Below the pieces are notes generated by a model. That model did no database searches, was not told where the DNA came from, and saw only the letters and a list, made by a program, of their open reading frames with translations. Positions 1 through 11,430 of a DNA stretch of 64,000 nt are shown one piece after another. Source of the DNA: Hemibagrus wyckioides (taxonomy: Eukaryota > Chordata > Actinopteri > Siluriformes > Bagridae); NCBI RefSeq assembly GCF_019097595.1, contig NC_080734.1:9483392-9547391 (forward strand). The letters run 5' to 3'. Both the position numbers and the translations under genes were made by a program. The first letter of the stretch is position 1. Each line of letters opens with the position of its first letter.

Positions 1-777
1 ACTGCTGGAACATGATGTGAAACAATACCAGGAAATATATTTCCCTTCCACTGTCACACTGCTGTGTGCTACAGAAATACACTCATTCACTTTAATAGGA
101 ACACCTGGGAAACTGGACCTTCGTGCAGTCAGCTTTTTACCCCACGTGATCAGACCAGAATTTAAAAAAAAAAAGGAATATATTTATGCACTGTGTGGAT
201 TTTGTTCCACATATAAATGGCCTCTGACCTCTCTAGTTTCAGCAGGATTTTGACCAGGTTAATTGTTGCTATTATTAGCAGATTTTTTTTAGCCTCGTGT
301 GACATGAGATTTGTATCATATGGTGTTATTTAGAGTTTTATCTACTCTGTCTTGGTCATGTGGAGCTATATGATTTTCACTACAGAGGCTCTGTCTCTGA
401 CAAGCCTGCATTTCTCTGCTGCCTCCTGTGAGGAAAAATATCATTTAATATGATTCTCAAAGACATGAAACACATCACAGTATGTAGGTTTGCTAAGAAC
501 AAAAGTGCTGTGCTGTTTTTGATACTTAATTTAACGTCTACAAAAATGATTCGGTTTTTAGCTTTAAAAAATAGTGCTAGAAAAAAATCAGCTCAGCTGC
601 GTCCAGTCAGTTTGTACCTTTCTAAAAATGAATGAAATGTGTGGGGTTTTTTTTTTTAGAATGTAATAAAAACACATCATAATATGTCAGAAAAGAGTAT
701 TATGAGAGAATCCATGATAGTTTTGTTATTGCATTGTTATATGGCCCAGTCCTAACGCTTTCATACTTTCCTTTTAG
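1..777 (+). other. INTS7: INTS7 last intron (3' part)
   Basis: This stretch ends in a pyrimidine-rich run and an AG at 776-777, followed directly by an open frame matching the INTS7 C-terminus, so it is read as the 3' part of the last intron. The short open frames inside it are AT-rich and match no family I recognise. I see no repeat or other element in it. Confidence 0.7.
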
Positions 778-1053
778 GTTCCTCTCGAGTCCAGGGCCAA
801 TGAGATCGAGCAGCGGGTGGAGCCTCATAACGACTACTTCAGCACTCAGTTCCTGCTGAACTTTTCTGTGCCGGGGAACCACAGTGTGACGGTGGAGGCG
901 TGCGTGGTGGACGAGTGCGGGGTGCAGTGGAAAACCGGGCCCAAGAGTACAGTGAGCGTTAAATCCATGGAGGATCCGTTTTCACAACAGCTCCGCCATC
1001 AGCAGGCTGGAGCTCAGGCAGCTCAGCGTAACGTCACCGCTCGTTTCCAGTAG
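778..1053 (+). CDS. INTS7: Integrator complex subunit 7, terminal exon (C-terminal 91 aa)
   Basis: This is the last coding exon of INTS7, a subunit of the nuclear Integrator complex that binds RNA polymerase II and processes snRNA 3' ends and attenuates paused transcripts. The exon opens after a CTTTTAG acceptor in frame 0 (VPLESRANEIEQRVEPHNDY) and stops at TAG 1051-1053. The middle is the beta-strand-rich C-terminal region (LLNFSVPGNHSVTVEACVVD). The end is a Gln/Ala-rich tail with DPFSQQ and a terminal RF-type ending (TARFQ), which resembles the Gln-rich tail and RF ending I know from mammalian INTS7. The rest of the gene lies upstream of the window. Identification rests on recognition of this tail and on the LPGAT1 and NEK2 neighbours; no alignment was run. 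Confidence 0.85.
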   Translation, partial: VPLESRANEIEQRVEPHNDYFSTQFLLNFSVPGNHSVTVEACVVDECGVQWKTGPKSTVSVKSMEDPFSQQLRHQQAGAQAAQRNVTARFQ

Positions 1054-1519
1054 CATTTCAGATGCTTGCATTTGTACTTCATTCCTCTACCAGATGTCTG
1101 ACACTTTGGACTCTTAAGCTAGTATTTTCTTTACCAGAGTCTCACACTCGAGCCACTTGCGGTCATGGACCATACGAGGACTAAACCACAACAGGGAACA
1201 TTAAGAGCTACTTCTTTTCTCACCAATCACATCTGAGAATTCAGCAAATACTAGGAGCAAAAATGTTGACATTCCTCTGTATCATTTATACACGATCGAT
1301 TATTATGCTGTCTGCTGCTTCAGAGGCTAAATACTTTTACATGGAGAACTTTCTCTCCATCCAGATCACCCCCTCCCTCATGTCAAAATCATGGGCGCCC
1401 TTTTATGAGGAAAAGAAATAGGTGAGCAGTTCTCTTACAGATGAGAACAGACCTATGAAAGAAGCCCTATTTCTTTGATAATACCGGATATCTAAATGTC
1501 GAACTGCAGATTTGTTATT

Positions 1520-1525
1520 AATAAA
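1520..1525 (+). terminator. INTS7: Candidate INTS7 poly(A) signal AATAAA
   Basis: The first AATAAA after the INTS7 stop lies about 470 bp downstream, which would give a short 3' UTR of roughly 1054-1545. The downstream flank is only moderately T-rich, so use of the site is inferred. Confidence 0.5.
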
Positions 1526-1549
1526 ATACATTTAAATTGAAAACATTCA

Positions 1550-3222
1550 CGTTTTACTTGAAACAGCTGAATGTGAGCCAAGAAAGTAAGGAGAGACTGA
1601 AAGTCAAGAATTTGGCAGAATTAGTCATGTACTAAATGCACTGATATCACACACATGCTTTGTTCTTTCTATGGTGTTTGAAATCATTCGCATAAAATGA
1701 AGCAAATCTTAATCGAAATATCGCCTCTTTCTTTCTTGCAGTCTTTCTGTGTCAAATTTATTCAAGAAATGAACTCCATAACACGGACGATTAAATGGTC
1801 TGCTGTGAGAGATGTCGAACCCTTCGAGGCTAAATCTGATTTCTTTACAAAGCTCATGTCATGATTTGCTGAAGTTTTTGCATGGTTACACGCCAAAGCA
1901 AAATGGACACGGGGCTAATCGGGTTTGTTTATATATAATCAATTATGCCGTCAGAATAAATTTTCTCACAGGTAAGAAAAAAGACCTTCCGCTTCATATT
2001 TGAAATATTATACCTGCCATGATGCAGTTCATTTAGTAAGCTGAGGGCTGAGGATGGGACCTGGACAATATGTTCTGTAGTCTGTGAAGCAGCTGTGGCT
2101 CTTTTTTTTTGTGCTTTTCGCAGACTGCTACATGTACAGTGTATTCTCCTGCCAGCTGTTAGGTTACTGTACTGCGTGTGTAGATGACTAATGACCAGGT
2201 AATCAAGCTTCGGCGATCTGTATAGCTTGTGAGAATGGCGAACATTGCTGTGCACTCCCAGTTCATGCCTGCTCCTCTGAAACACCTCAGCTGCCACTTT
2301 TTGTGTCTATTTCAAGCATAGCAACTGTTCTACAGTCTGCTCCATAAACATAAGGCTCAATACGGATGAGCACTGTGATGAAACTGCAGCGAGACTCGAC
2401 TCGCTTCCACGGTCTGTATTCTGGCATCATGCAATATGAGGCACTATGTGGATTTGGACGTAGCCACAGTCTGACTCTGATGTCTCCAAAACACACACAC
2501 TTCAGAACGTATACACGTGAAGATCGTGCGCCGAACAAGTATCAAGGGAACAAACGTTTTTCTTCTTGTTTTGAATATTTAATAAGCTGGTTCAAGCTTA
2601 TTTAGGTCACTGGGTGATTCTTTGATTAAATCACAGAGACACCATCATCGATCAGAATCGGCTAATTAGACTGATTTGAATACGTCTGATGCCAAACACA
2701 CACACTCACACACACACTCGCAGCTTTTTATTGCTAATTTAGAAAAATTAGCACCAGATTTTTCACATTCTCCCAGGAGGCGTGGCCTGGTAGATCCAGT
2801 AAAAAAAAAAGGAGGGTGTGGCTTGTGTGTCCATCACTCTCAGTAACATTTCATTCAGGATTGTGATATTTAAAGCACATTGTGACACGTTCTGTTTAAA
2901 ATGTCCGAACAGGTGTTACAGTATCGGAGCCACAGCATTTCAGTTCAACTTCAGTTCAGAACCCAGTCTGATTTTATTGCTTCAATATATAACATTCTAC
3001 AAATGGACACTAGAATACAGTCGACCAGTACTATGGGCTGTACGGAAACTTTTTTTTTTGGGGGGGGGGGATTTACCCTAGTAGTGATATAGAGGAAAAT
3101 CTCAGCTATCTACACACTAATCTTGACACTACTTAAGCTCTCGAGCATCCGCAATAAGGACATCACTGATGATTCTACTTTCAACAGATGCCATGTTACA
3201 GTGTTAGTTTCTGCCAAGTTAC
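1550..3222. other. INTS7-LPGAT1 intergenic region
   Basis: No gene is recognised here. Unique-looking, moderately AT-rich sequence carries a short CA tract near 2696-2720, an A run near 2801 and a G homopolymer near 3060-3070. A 122-codon open frame on the minus strand (1929-2297) resembles nothing I know and has no other coding signs. Confidence 0.5.
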
Positions 3223-3490
3223 TCTTCTTCTTCTTTCGGCTTTTCCCTTCAGGGATCGCCACAGTCAATCATCTCTCTCCACCTATCCCTATCTTCTGCA
3301 TCCTCAACACTAGCTTCATATCCTCATTTATTACATCCATATACCTCTTCTTTGGCCTTCCTCTTGGGCCTCCTGCCTGGCAGTTCCATGTCCAACATTC
3401 TCCTACCAATATACTCACTCCCCCTCCTCTGAGCATGTCCAAACCAAATTATTTTCCTCAAATCCTTCCTGAGATTATTCAGATCTGTCA
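3223..3490 (-). mobile_element. 5'-truncated non-LTR retrotransposon (LINE) 3' end
   Basis: Read on the minus strand, the sequence gives fragments typical of the C-terminal tail of a LINE reverse transcriptase polyprotein: a WFGHAQRR-like stretch, a GRRMLDMELPGRRP stretch, then RWREMIDCGDP. It ends in a GAAGAAG-type tail (CTTCTTCTTC on the + strand at about 3223-3236). Everything upstream of the tail is missing, as expected for a 5'-truncated insertion. The clade is not assigned with confidence (RTE- or I/Nimb-like). Confidence 0.65.
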
Positions 3491-3599
3491 AAGCAGGAAA
3501 TCACAAAATGTATAAAGACCCAAGCTCGAAAAAAAAAAACCCCCGCTAGTTGTGATGTTATTCCTTTGTTGGCCGTGTAGAGGCGGTAGATTGATACGC

Positions 3600-3613
3600 G
3601 TTGCTTTGGCAAC
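3600..3613. promoter_or_regulatory. X-box-like RFX site 1
   Basis: GTTGCTTTGGCAAC is an imperfect palindrome one base away from the RFX X-box consensus GTTGCC-N2-GGCAAC. Confidence 0.4.
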
Positions 3614-4132
3614 CCACATAATACGGACACGAGACAAACGAAGAAGAAAGCGGAGGAAGAAGCGCACGGAGAGGAAAAAGAAGAAGAAGAAGAAGAAGAG
3701 GAGACCGTTGCGTTTTTTCGCTCGACGCGCCTCCATCTGCAAAAACTCTCCGCTTTTCCGTTAATTAAAATAATAACCATGAATCATTCTAGCTGAAACG
3801 TTAGGTGCTTTCTGCCCCCGGGGAGCTAATATAACGGATCGGTACCTTCCTTTATTATTATTATTATTTTTTTTGTTTTCCTTCCCTCGACCTCCTAGTT
3901 TTTTGGAGGGGATTTGACATCAGCGAGCGGCACCATCATCATCATCATCTTCATCAACTTGGAGGCCAGAAAGGAGATTCATTCATCTGTTCCTTTCCTG
4001 CTTAGACCTCACTTGGATGCATCGCCCGAATTATTATTCCAGCGCTATTGATTAATCGATGCTTTGATTGATCGATCCGTCGACTAACGGAAAGGCAGAT
4101 GCAGCTCGGAAGGGCTCGTGCACACCGGCGTG

Positions 4133-4146
4133 GTTGACATGGCAAC
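4133..4146. promoter_or_regulatory. X-box-like RFX site 2
   Basis: GTTGACATGGCAAC is also one base from the palindromic X-box. It lies inside the presumed LPGAT1 first exon or core promoter, 533 bp from site 1. Confidence 0.45.
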
Positions 4147-4342
4147 GACTTATTCAGTGGCCCGGATTATTTAGATGTATAAAATCTAATCTAGAATAAT
4201 CATCGTAATCTCCATGTGACTTTGCATCAGTGTGTAGTTTTTAGCCCAGCTCCCTTCAGCTGGCTCCTTTCTCCCTTTCATCGTCCGGCAGATTTTGCAC
4301 CCACTGTGAGTACTAACGATGTCAACTCTATAGATACGCGCT

Positions 4343-4369
4343 AATATATATATATATATATATATATAT
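4343..4369. repeat. (AT)n microsatellite
   Basis: A perfect AT dinucleotide run just inside LPGAT1 intron 1. Confidence 0.9.
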
Positions 4370-4935
4370 CTGATTTAATCATAATCAGCTTCATTTTGTT
4401 AGAAATTTTCTTCCTTGCATTATTATTATTTTATTTTATTTTTTCCCGTGACCTCTACGTTTTTATTGTCATTGTGGTACAAATACAGAAGTCCCCTCGT
4501 GTGCACGTGACCGGCAGATGATCCAGCTCTAATTAGCTTTCTTAATGTTGGATTTGGACATCATCTTTAATGTAAACAACATTCACGCTCTTGAGTCTGC
4601 TGACAGCTTGTGTTAGCGTTAGTGACCTTGTAAAAGTCTGTAATGCTGCTGTGTGATGGTCAAAGTCCTGCAAAACTCAGCACAACTCACTAGTCCTTTA
4701 GTTAGAAACCAGCTGCAGATTTCTGGCTTCGTCTCTGTTAGGTAGCATTAGTTACTCTGCCTCTTTAAAGTTTAATGGCCTTGACCTAATTATATGTTCT
4801 ATACAACTAATTAAATATGTTTTTTAGCCACTAACATGCCATTGTGTATTGTGCGTCGGGGTTTCACGTGTTTTAGGCTAACACAAAACTCTATGTTTTC
4901 TTACAGACTTTGAATCCGCATACTTTTAAACCATA

Positions 4936-5742
4936 CTTATATTGCCAAAAGTTTTGGGACACCCCTCAAAATCATTGAATTCAGGTGTTGTTTATCAGGG
5001 GTTGGGCCTTGACCCCTTAGTTCCAGTGAAAGGAATTCTTAATGCTTCAGCATACCAAGATATTTTCGGACAATTCATGCTCCCAACTTTATGGGAACAG
5101 TTTGGGGATGACCCCTTCCTGTTCCAACATGACTGTACACCAGTGCACAAAGCAAGGTCCATAAAGACATGGATGAGCGAGTTTGGTGTGGAGGAACTTC
5201 ACAGAGTCCTGACCTCAACCTGATAGAACACCTTTGGGATGAATTAGAGCGGAGACTGTGAGCCAGACCTTCTCATCCAACATCAGTGTCTGACCTCAAA
5301 TGCACTTCTAGTGGAATGGTCAAAAATTCCCATAAACACACTCCTAAACCTTGTAGAAAGCCTTCCTAGAAGAGTTCAAGCTGTTATAGCTGTAAAGGGC
5401 GGAACAACTTCATATTACATGCATGTGCATGTGAAGGCCGACATCCCAGTTTTGACCTGCCTCGCAGTCTCCGCTCTAATTCATCAGTGGGTTGAGGTCT
5501 GGACTCTGTGCAGGCCCGTCAAGTTCCTCCACATCAGACTCACTTGCACTGGTGTGCAGTCATGTTGGAACAGGAAGTGGACGTCCCCAAACTGTTCCCA
5601 CGAAGTTGGGAGCATGAAATTGTTCAAAATGTCTTGGTATGTTGAAGCATTAAGAGTTTCTTTCACTGGAACTAAGGGGCCGAGCACAACACCTGAATTA
5701 AATGATATGGAGGGGTGTCCCAAAACTTTTGGCAATATAGTG
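4936..5742 (+). mobile_element. Foldback Tc1-like element, copy A
   Basis: A non-autonomous Tc1/mariner element flanked by TA on both sides (4934-4935 and 5743-5744), with terminal repeats containing TTGCCAAAAGTTTTGGGACACC. The two ends are long inverted copies of the same transposase segment: the left arm runs about 4936-5258 on the + strand and the right arm about 5466-5742 on the minus strand. Each codes for the DDE core (PLVPVKG...[30 protein letters not shown]). The loop (about 5259-5465) codes for the transposase C-terminus ([24 protein letters not shown]). Stops and frameshifts break the reading frame, so no active enzyme is encoded. It lies in LPGAT1 intron 1. Confidence 0.85.
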
Positions 5743-5744
5743 TA

Positions 5745-6837
5745 TATGCTGTTTTAGTGCCTCATTAGTTTTTAGAAAGAAAGAATCAGCATTTTGTTAA
5801 TCACAACAACAACACAACAGTAATTTTAGACAGTTAGAGAGCTTGTGCTGTTTGGGTTTATTTTGATGGGTTAAGTACTGGAGGCTGTGGCAACTCCCAG
5901 GCCTGAGGTGATATTTGGCCGTTAGTAAACAGAGCATTTAAGATAAGGGCCTGTATAAAATCTGACTTTTATCCGACTGTGTAGTTTGGAAAATTTAGAC
6001 CGAGATTGTTTTTGGTGGCTCTGGTAGTTCTGGTTAGGGTGTAGGGAGTATTTGTGGACAAGCCTGTGTTTGGTCAGAGATTTTAGATTTATTGTCAGGG
6101 GGTATTGATATACAGTGCTTTTAGATTTAGGGTGTTTGGGTGTAGTGTTTGTGGTTGGAGATACTTTGTTGTGAGGATTGTGGTTATTTGTGGGCTATTT
6201 GTGATTGCTGGTGGTTGTTATTGTGGTTGAGGTATTTGGTTGTGTAGTTGTGGGTTTTTGCTTGCAGAGGGTGTGTATTTTGGGGGTATTTGTGATTGGT
6301 GGTGTTTGGTTGTGGGAGTGTTCATAGTTTGAGAAAGTAATAAAAAAGAAAAAATATATATGTTTAAAAGTTACTGTTGGTATAGTGAGGGTTAAGCCTT
6401 CATATGTCTGCATTTCTGTATATCTGTGTCATGATGCAAAAAGGGAGATTTGCATAAGCATAGTTTGCAGAGGTCCACAGAGGCTTGTGTTGTGTGAATC
6501 TGTGGTATTGTGCGGTAATTGACTGAGCAGGTCATTGTATCCAGAGTTGAGACCTAAACCGTGGGACTTATATTTTCATTCCAGATGTGCTTGACTGCTC
6601 CTGGCTGCCCCCAGCAGAGATAACTCTGACTCAACCCAGCTGCAGTATTTAACTCTATTTTTTTTAAAAAGGAATTCACTTCATAGATTGATCTGTGTTA
6701 TGAGTAAACACACATTGTCAAATCTCAATAAAAGTAGTTTATTACATTACTTCTTGTACTACAGTTAAATACCAGCCTTTCGTCTTCCTGGGTTTCCCCA
6801 CAATGCATATATTAACTTTAGGTTTATTAACCAGAGT
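5745..6837. repeat. TG/TTG-rich degenerate repeat tract in LPGAT1 intron 1
   Basis: From about 5990 to 6320 the + strand is built from variants of TTTGTGGTTG, GGTATTTGG and TTGTGGG, an old TG-rich tandem array without a fixed period. The remainder is unremarkable intronic sequence. Confidence 0.5.
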
Positions 6838-6972
6838 CTCAGTGGATGACTCTTGGTGGATGACTCTTGATGCATAAATCTCGGTGGATGTCCCTTGGTG
6901 AATGAGTCTTCGTGGATGTCTCTTGGTGGATGTCTCATGGTGGATGTCATTGGTGGATGAGTGTTAGAGGTT
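6838..6972. repeat. Short-period minisatellite, unit about 15-16 bp
   Basis: The motif TCTTGGTGGATG and close variants recur about eight times (GGTGGATGAC, GGTGGATGTC, GGTGAATGAG, CGTGGATGTC and so on). It is a tandem array with substitutions between units. Confidence 0.75.
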
Positions 6973-9240
6973 GTCTCATGAAAGCGGTAAAAACTCCATG
7001 CATACTAATCTTGTTATATGCGCCTTGGCAAGTATCTGGATCTCTACTGGAGGAACAAACACAATGGTATTCAATTCTATCTAAAAGTTCACACCAGAAT
7101 CTCCCATAGGTTTTCAAGTTTGGTTGAGCTTTTTTTTTTTCATATTCATGAACTTTGTAATGATTTGCAATCACTCGTCCACCCGAATGAGGAGAAACTG
7201 ACCCCCCAACCATGCCAGTAAAATACCCCTTAACATAACAAAGCTACCTGAAGTCCATTCATTTCTCATTCTTTTGTGTAAGCTGTATTTAAATAGTACA
7301 CTTTCTTAATTAGACCTATAAAATCTAGGAGTCCTAAAACCCATTGTATTTAAGCAGTTTGAATCGCATTGTATAGTAGTACAGAGTTTCAGCTCCAGTG
7401 AACCCTCACTAACTTGTTCCTCCCTCTTTATGTTACAACTGCACATTTTTTCCAGTAATGGCTAAGTGATTCAACAAAGCAGAGCGTGTTAGTGACCGCA
7501 GGTTAATAATTAAGTCGCCCTGTCTAAGACCATAACTGATTTAAGCACAGGGTTGTATGTTTGTCTGTGATTGTCTTTATTGAACACTGTGGACACACAC
7601 AGAGGAAGAGTCCTGTAGGTGAGCTTCAGATTAACTCAACACAGTAGTTTAAGTAATAATGAGGTCTTTAGATATAATCTATAATACCCTGAAAAGTATT
7701 TTGCTGTATATTTAACTAATATGACTGAAGCATGCCAGCCGTATCTCTGTGTTTTGATCATTAACTTTGTCTTGTCTATGCTTTGGAGTTCACTTTGATG
7801 ATTTGGCTTTCTTAAGACTCTAAACTGACATTTAGCTATAGGTAGTTATATCGCTGTCTTCATAATGTACAATAGAGCAATATACCACTTATAGCTAAAT
7901 ATAATTTGCAGAGTCATTTTAGAAGAAGTCTGCCTATGTAGGCAGCTTTTTAGTCCTCTGTGCTGTTTTTGCATAAGTAACCTTATTCACGTTGTCAAAA
8001 TTCTGTTCTCTTATGAGTAGAAATCATGAGAAATAATCCGGAAAATCTCTGTACACATTTTTAAAACATAGTATTGTGATATATCAAATTGCAACACAAG
8101 ACCATGTTTAAGTTACTGTGTTGTGAAATTAATTGCACTTTTTATTTCCAGCTAGTAGTTAGCTCTACCTACTCTCGTCTTACAGCAGACATTAACTAGA
8201 TGTCTGTATGTAAATTTAGGGCATGACGAGCCCTTACACTCTCTCTGCACTGTTTAAACGTCACTGAAAATCAGAAGCTAAAAGCAGATATTGGATGTAG
8301 TGCAAACTCAGTCAGTTATGCTGGGATGCTTAGCCTGCTGGGAATGTATCATACTGTAATTCTGTAGTCGCTTGTAGATGGAGTTCACATCAGGCACTAA
8401 AATTAGTTTTTATTGCTAAGGCGTGTTTTCCCAATAACTCTGTAGAGTAAGGTCCAAAAGTCTGAGTCCACAACAGAGAACCTTTATTTCCTCGAAAACC
8501 GGGTGGTGTGAAGTGATAGAGAGCTACTGATCCTGATCAGGGTTGATTATTTTCCAATATCAGCGCACACTGAAGTGTTTTATTCCCAGCAGGTTTTATC
8601 CATTTCTAGTGACACTTGCTTTAAGCAGTTGTTCCCCCCATCAACCTTTCCTTTTACCTTTTTTTTTTTTTTTTTTAACTTTTCATACTGCTGGACAAAC
8701 TGTAAAGGAAAAATCCAGATAATTACAAAGCTCTGACACTGGAGACTCCCTCCATAAATGTTTGTCTCCTAACAGAACATTTCACCGTGTCATTTTTCAA
8801 CAGCACATTTGTAACCTTTTTATTATTCCTCTTCCTCCAGTCTCTGTTCATTTAGTCCCCATGTAATTGTCTGTGTGAGTTCAGTATCAGTATAAACCTG
8901 TGCTTTGACTTGCAGCAATTGCAACTATCCGGCTGCTTTTTACAGAAAATTAACCAACACTTTCACAATCAGAATCGAGAATGGTGTAATACCTCAGTAG
9001 CTCTGTGTAGCCCTGCGGTACTGGCTGTATTCTGTGCAGAGGCTTCACCAAAGCCATACGTTAATATTCTCATCATCTTATAGTTTTTTGGGGGGTCTTA
9101 AACTGAGAGAATGCATTTTTTTTTTAATTAGATCATTTTTTAAAGCATATTAGTCAAAAGGGACTTTGTCTAGACATGATTCTTTACAAATAATTGCCCA
9201 AGAATAGATTCTAAGAGCCCCGTTATAGTAACACTAATAA
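6973..9240. other. LPGAT1 intron 1, no recognised element
   Basis: AT-rich intronic DNA with homopolymer T runs (about 7131 and 8661-8676). I see no gene, RNA or recognisable transposon. Confidence 0.5.
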
Positions 9241-9289
9241 TTAAAATGTTTTATTATATTATATTAAAATGTTTTATAAAAAATATATT

Positions 9290-9326
<37 letters not shown>

Positions 9327-9350
9327 TATTATTATTATTATTAAAATAAA
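9241..9350. repeat. (TAA)n/(TTA)n palindromic tract
   Basis: TAA repeats (about 9295-9324) are followed immediately by TTA repeats (about 9325-9345), making a perfect inverted repeat that could extrude as a cruciform. Confidence 0.8.
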
Positions 9351-9470
9351 ATTATTTTAAAAATGGTTTAAAAAATTTTATTCACTTGTTATGCATGTAT
9401 AATACTCATATTATACACATAGTATTGTACATTAGTTATAAACATGGTGACCACGCATATGCATAGATCT

Positions 9471-9472
<2 letters not shown>

Positions 9473-9547
<75 letters not shown>
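9473..9547. repeat. Long (AT)n microsatellite
   Basis: About 37 uninterrupted AT units; self-complementary. Confidence 0.95.
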
Positions 9548-9550
<3 letters not shown>

Positions 9551-10304
9551 CAGTAAATATAAACTATATATAAATTTAATGATATGATCTAATTATGAGT
9601 TTTGCTTTATGGCCCTCGTGTTTTTCTCTTGAACTGTAACTACAGTGAACAGTATTCACGTTTGTCTAGAATTAGCGACCCTAGACAGCTGTCTGTGTGC
9701 TGCGCCCAACATAGAAATCCTTCCCGACACGTACAGCCTAGCTAAGTAGGAATGTAACCGAATATGAATGCATTATTCATGAACAGATGATGTGTACTAA
9801 ACAGATTCGAATACAAATACGAATAGTAGGCACACTGTTTGTCTGTTTGTTTAAGAAAGCTTGGCAGAAATCTGGTTGAGACTAGAAGTGTGCATTGGGA
9901 ATGGGATACAAAAAAAAAAGAACAATGCAAACAGATAGTTTTTGCTTTTGTGTGGGTTTTAAAGCTTCCAGGACAAAGAAAGGCTATATTCCTTAATGTA
10001 AAAATGAACAATGGAGTTGCAGAATTATTTCAGGTCAGCATCGGGGTGGCTGTTATTGTGTATTTTGAAAATGAAGTCAACTCAATGTCAGTGATACTGT
10101 TGCAGACAGGTAGAAACAAAAACAGTATCAGTAACGCACAATTTGAGAGTAAAGCACTCTCTTCCCTCTTCTGCATACATGTTGACCACAATTGACTAGG
10201 GTCAGTGTGTGATTGACAGGAGGACTGAATATACAATTCCTGTTGTCTTAGATTCCCAGCATCGACTTCATTCTAATTACTATCTACCTATTGCACCGAA
10301 CATA

Positions 10305-10914
10305 CACTATATCGGCAAAAGTTTTAGGACACCCCTCCAAATCATCTTGGCCCCTTAGTTCCAGTGAAATTAACTTTTAAAGCTTCAGCATAGCAATACA
10401 TTTTAGACAATTTCATACACCCAACTTTGGGGATGACCCCTTCCTGTTCCAACATGACTGCACACCAGCAAGGTCCGTAAAGACATGGATGAGCGAGTTT
10501 GGTGTGGAGGAATTTCACTGGCCTACACACAGTCCTGACCTCAACCCCATAGAACACCTTTTGGATGAATTAGAGCGGAGACTGCGTTTACATCCACGTG
10601 CATTTAATATGGAGTTGTCCGCCCTTTGCAGTTATAACAGCTTAAACTCTTCTGGGAAGGCTTCCCACAAGGTTTAGGAGTGTGTTTATGGGAATTTCTG
10701 ACCATTCCTCTAGAAGTGCATTTGTGAGGGCAGGCACTGATGTTGGACGAGAAGTTCTGGCCTGCAGTCTCCGCTCTAATGAAATCCATGGGCATGAAAT
10801 TGTTGCATTAAGAGTTCCTTTCACTGGAACTAAGGGGCCAAGCCCAACCCCTGAAAAACAACACCTGAATTCAATGATTTGGAGGTGTGTCCCAAAACTT
10901 TTGGCAACATGATG
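10305..10914 (-). mobile_element. Foldback Tc1-like element, copy B
   Basis: Same family as copy A but in the opposite orientation by its loop, flanked by TA (10303-10304 and 10915-10916). The left arm (about 10305-10590) codes on the + strand for the catalytic core, including FQHDCTP-like, [13 protein letters not shown] and SPDLNPIEHL fragments. The loop codes for the C-terminus on the minus strand. The right arm (about 10762-10914) is an internally deleted inverse of the left. No intact frame remains. Confidence 0.85.
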
Positions 10915-11177
10915 TATATGGTTTAGGGTGCACTCACTTTAGATTTTTATATTTGAATACAGATATGTATTTTTGGAGCAATAAACAGATTCAGTTACAG
11001 ACCTTGTGTCACCCTGCTATTACCTCTGCAGCCTCCTTGCCAATTATACCTCTGGGGAAGTAACAATATTTTGAAGTTGAACTAATTATTATTGCAGTGA
11101 ATTATATAGTTATTGGCTCATACCTAATGTTTCTACACTCTTTCCCTTACCTGTGCTGTATTCTTTATGTTTTGCAG

Positions 11178-11430
11178 CGTGCTTGTAGCAGAATGGCCCC
11201 GCTGGTTGAAGAGCTGCGCAGACTTGGCTGGATTCTCATCAAAGCTCTGCTGCGCTTCACCTTCATGTTCATCAATAACTGCGTGGCGATTCCATCCTAC
11301 TGCTTGTATTTGATCGTCTTGCAGCCACTCAGGATGGTGAACAGCTCTGCTTTCTGGCACATCGAGGGCGTCATGTTCCGGTGGCTACTGGCCATGGTGG
11401 CGTCGTGGGGCTGGTGCGCAGGATACACAG
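11178..11430 (+). CDS. LPGAT1: LPGAT1 exon 2 (first coding exon)
   Basis: Acceptor TTTTGCAG ends at 11177 and ATG is at 11193, leaving 15 nt of 5' UTR in this exon. It codes residues 1-79 plus one base, including two hydrophobic N-terminal segments, and ends at donor ACAG/GTAAGG. Confidence 0.93.

Larger units (their letters stand above)
3560..4305 (+). promoter_or_regulatory. LPGAT1: Probable LPGAT1 promoter and non-coding exon 1
   Basis: This CpG-containing block precedes LPGAT1, whose ATG lies in the next exon. It has an (AAG)n purine run (about 3668-3702), an (ATC)n run near 3930-3950 and two RFX X-box-like palindromes. A good donor, ACT/GTGAGT, falls at 4305/4306. Mammalian LPGAT1 also has a non-coding first exon, which fits. 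The transcription start cannot be placed from sequence; the exon end at 4305 is the best guess. Confidence 0.4.

Noticed and set aside
1929..2297. 122-codon minus-strand frame between INTS7 and LPGAT1
   Set aside because: No recognisable domain, AT-rich context and no promoter or splice signals; left as unexplained intergenic sequence.
3475..3780. Overlapping open frames of about 84-101 codons on the minus strand near the LPGAT1 promoter
   Set aside because: They are poly-Ser/Phe products of an (AAG)n purine run; no family resemblance.
5311..5757. 148-codon frame mistaken at first for a gene
   Set aside because: It mixes the sense loop and antisense right arm of a foldback Tc1 element.
6838..6972. 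Possible CRISPR-like regular repeats
   Set aside because: Adjacent tandem units without unique spacers, in a vertebrate intron: a minisatellite.
9839..10195. 118-codon frame in LPGAT1 intron 1
   Set aside because: No family resemblance and no support from flanking signals.
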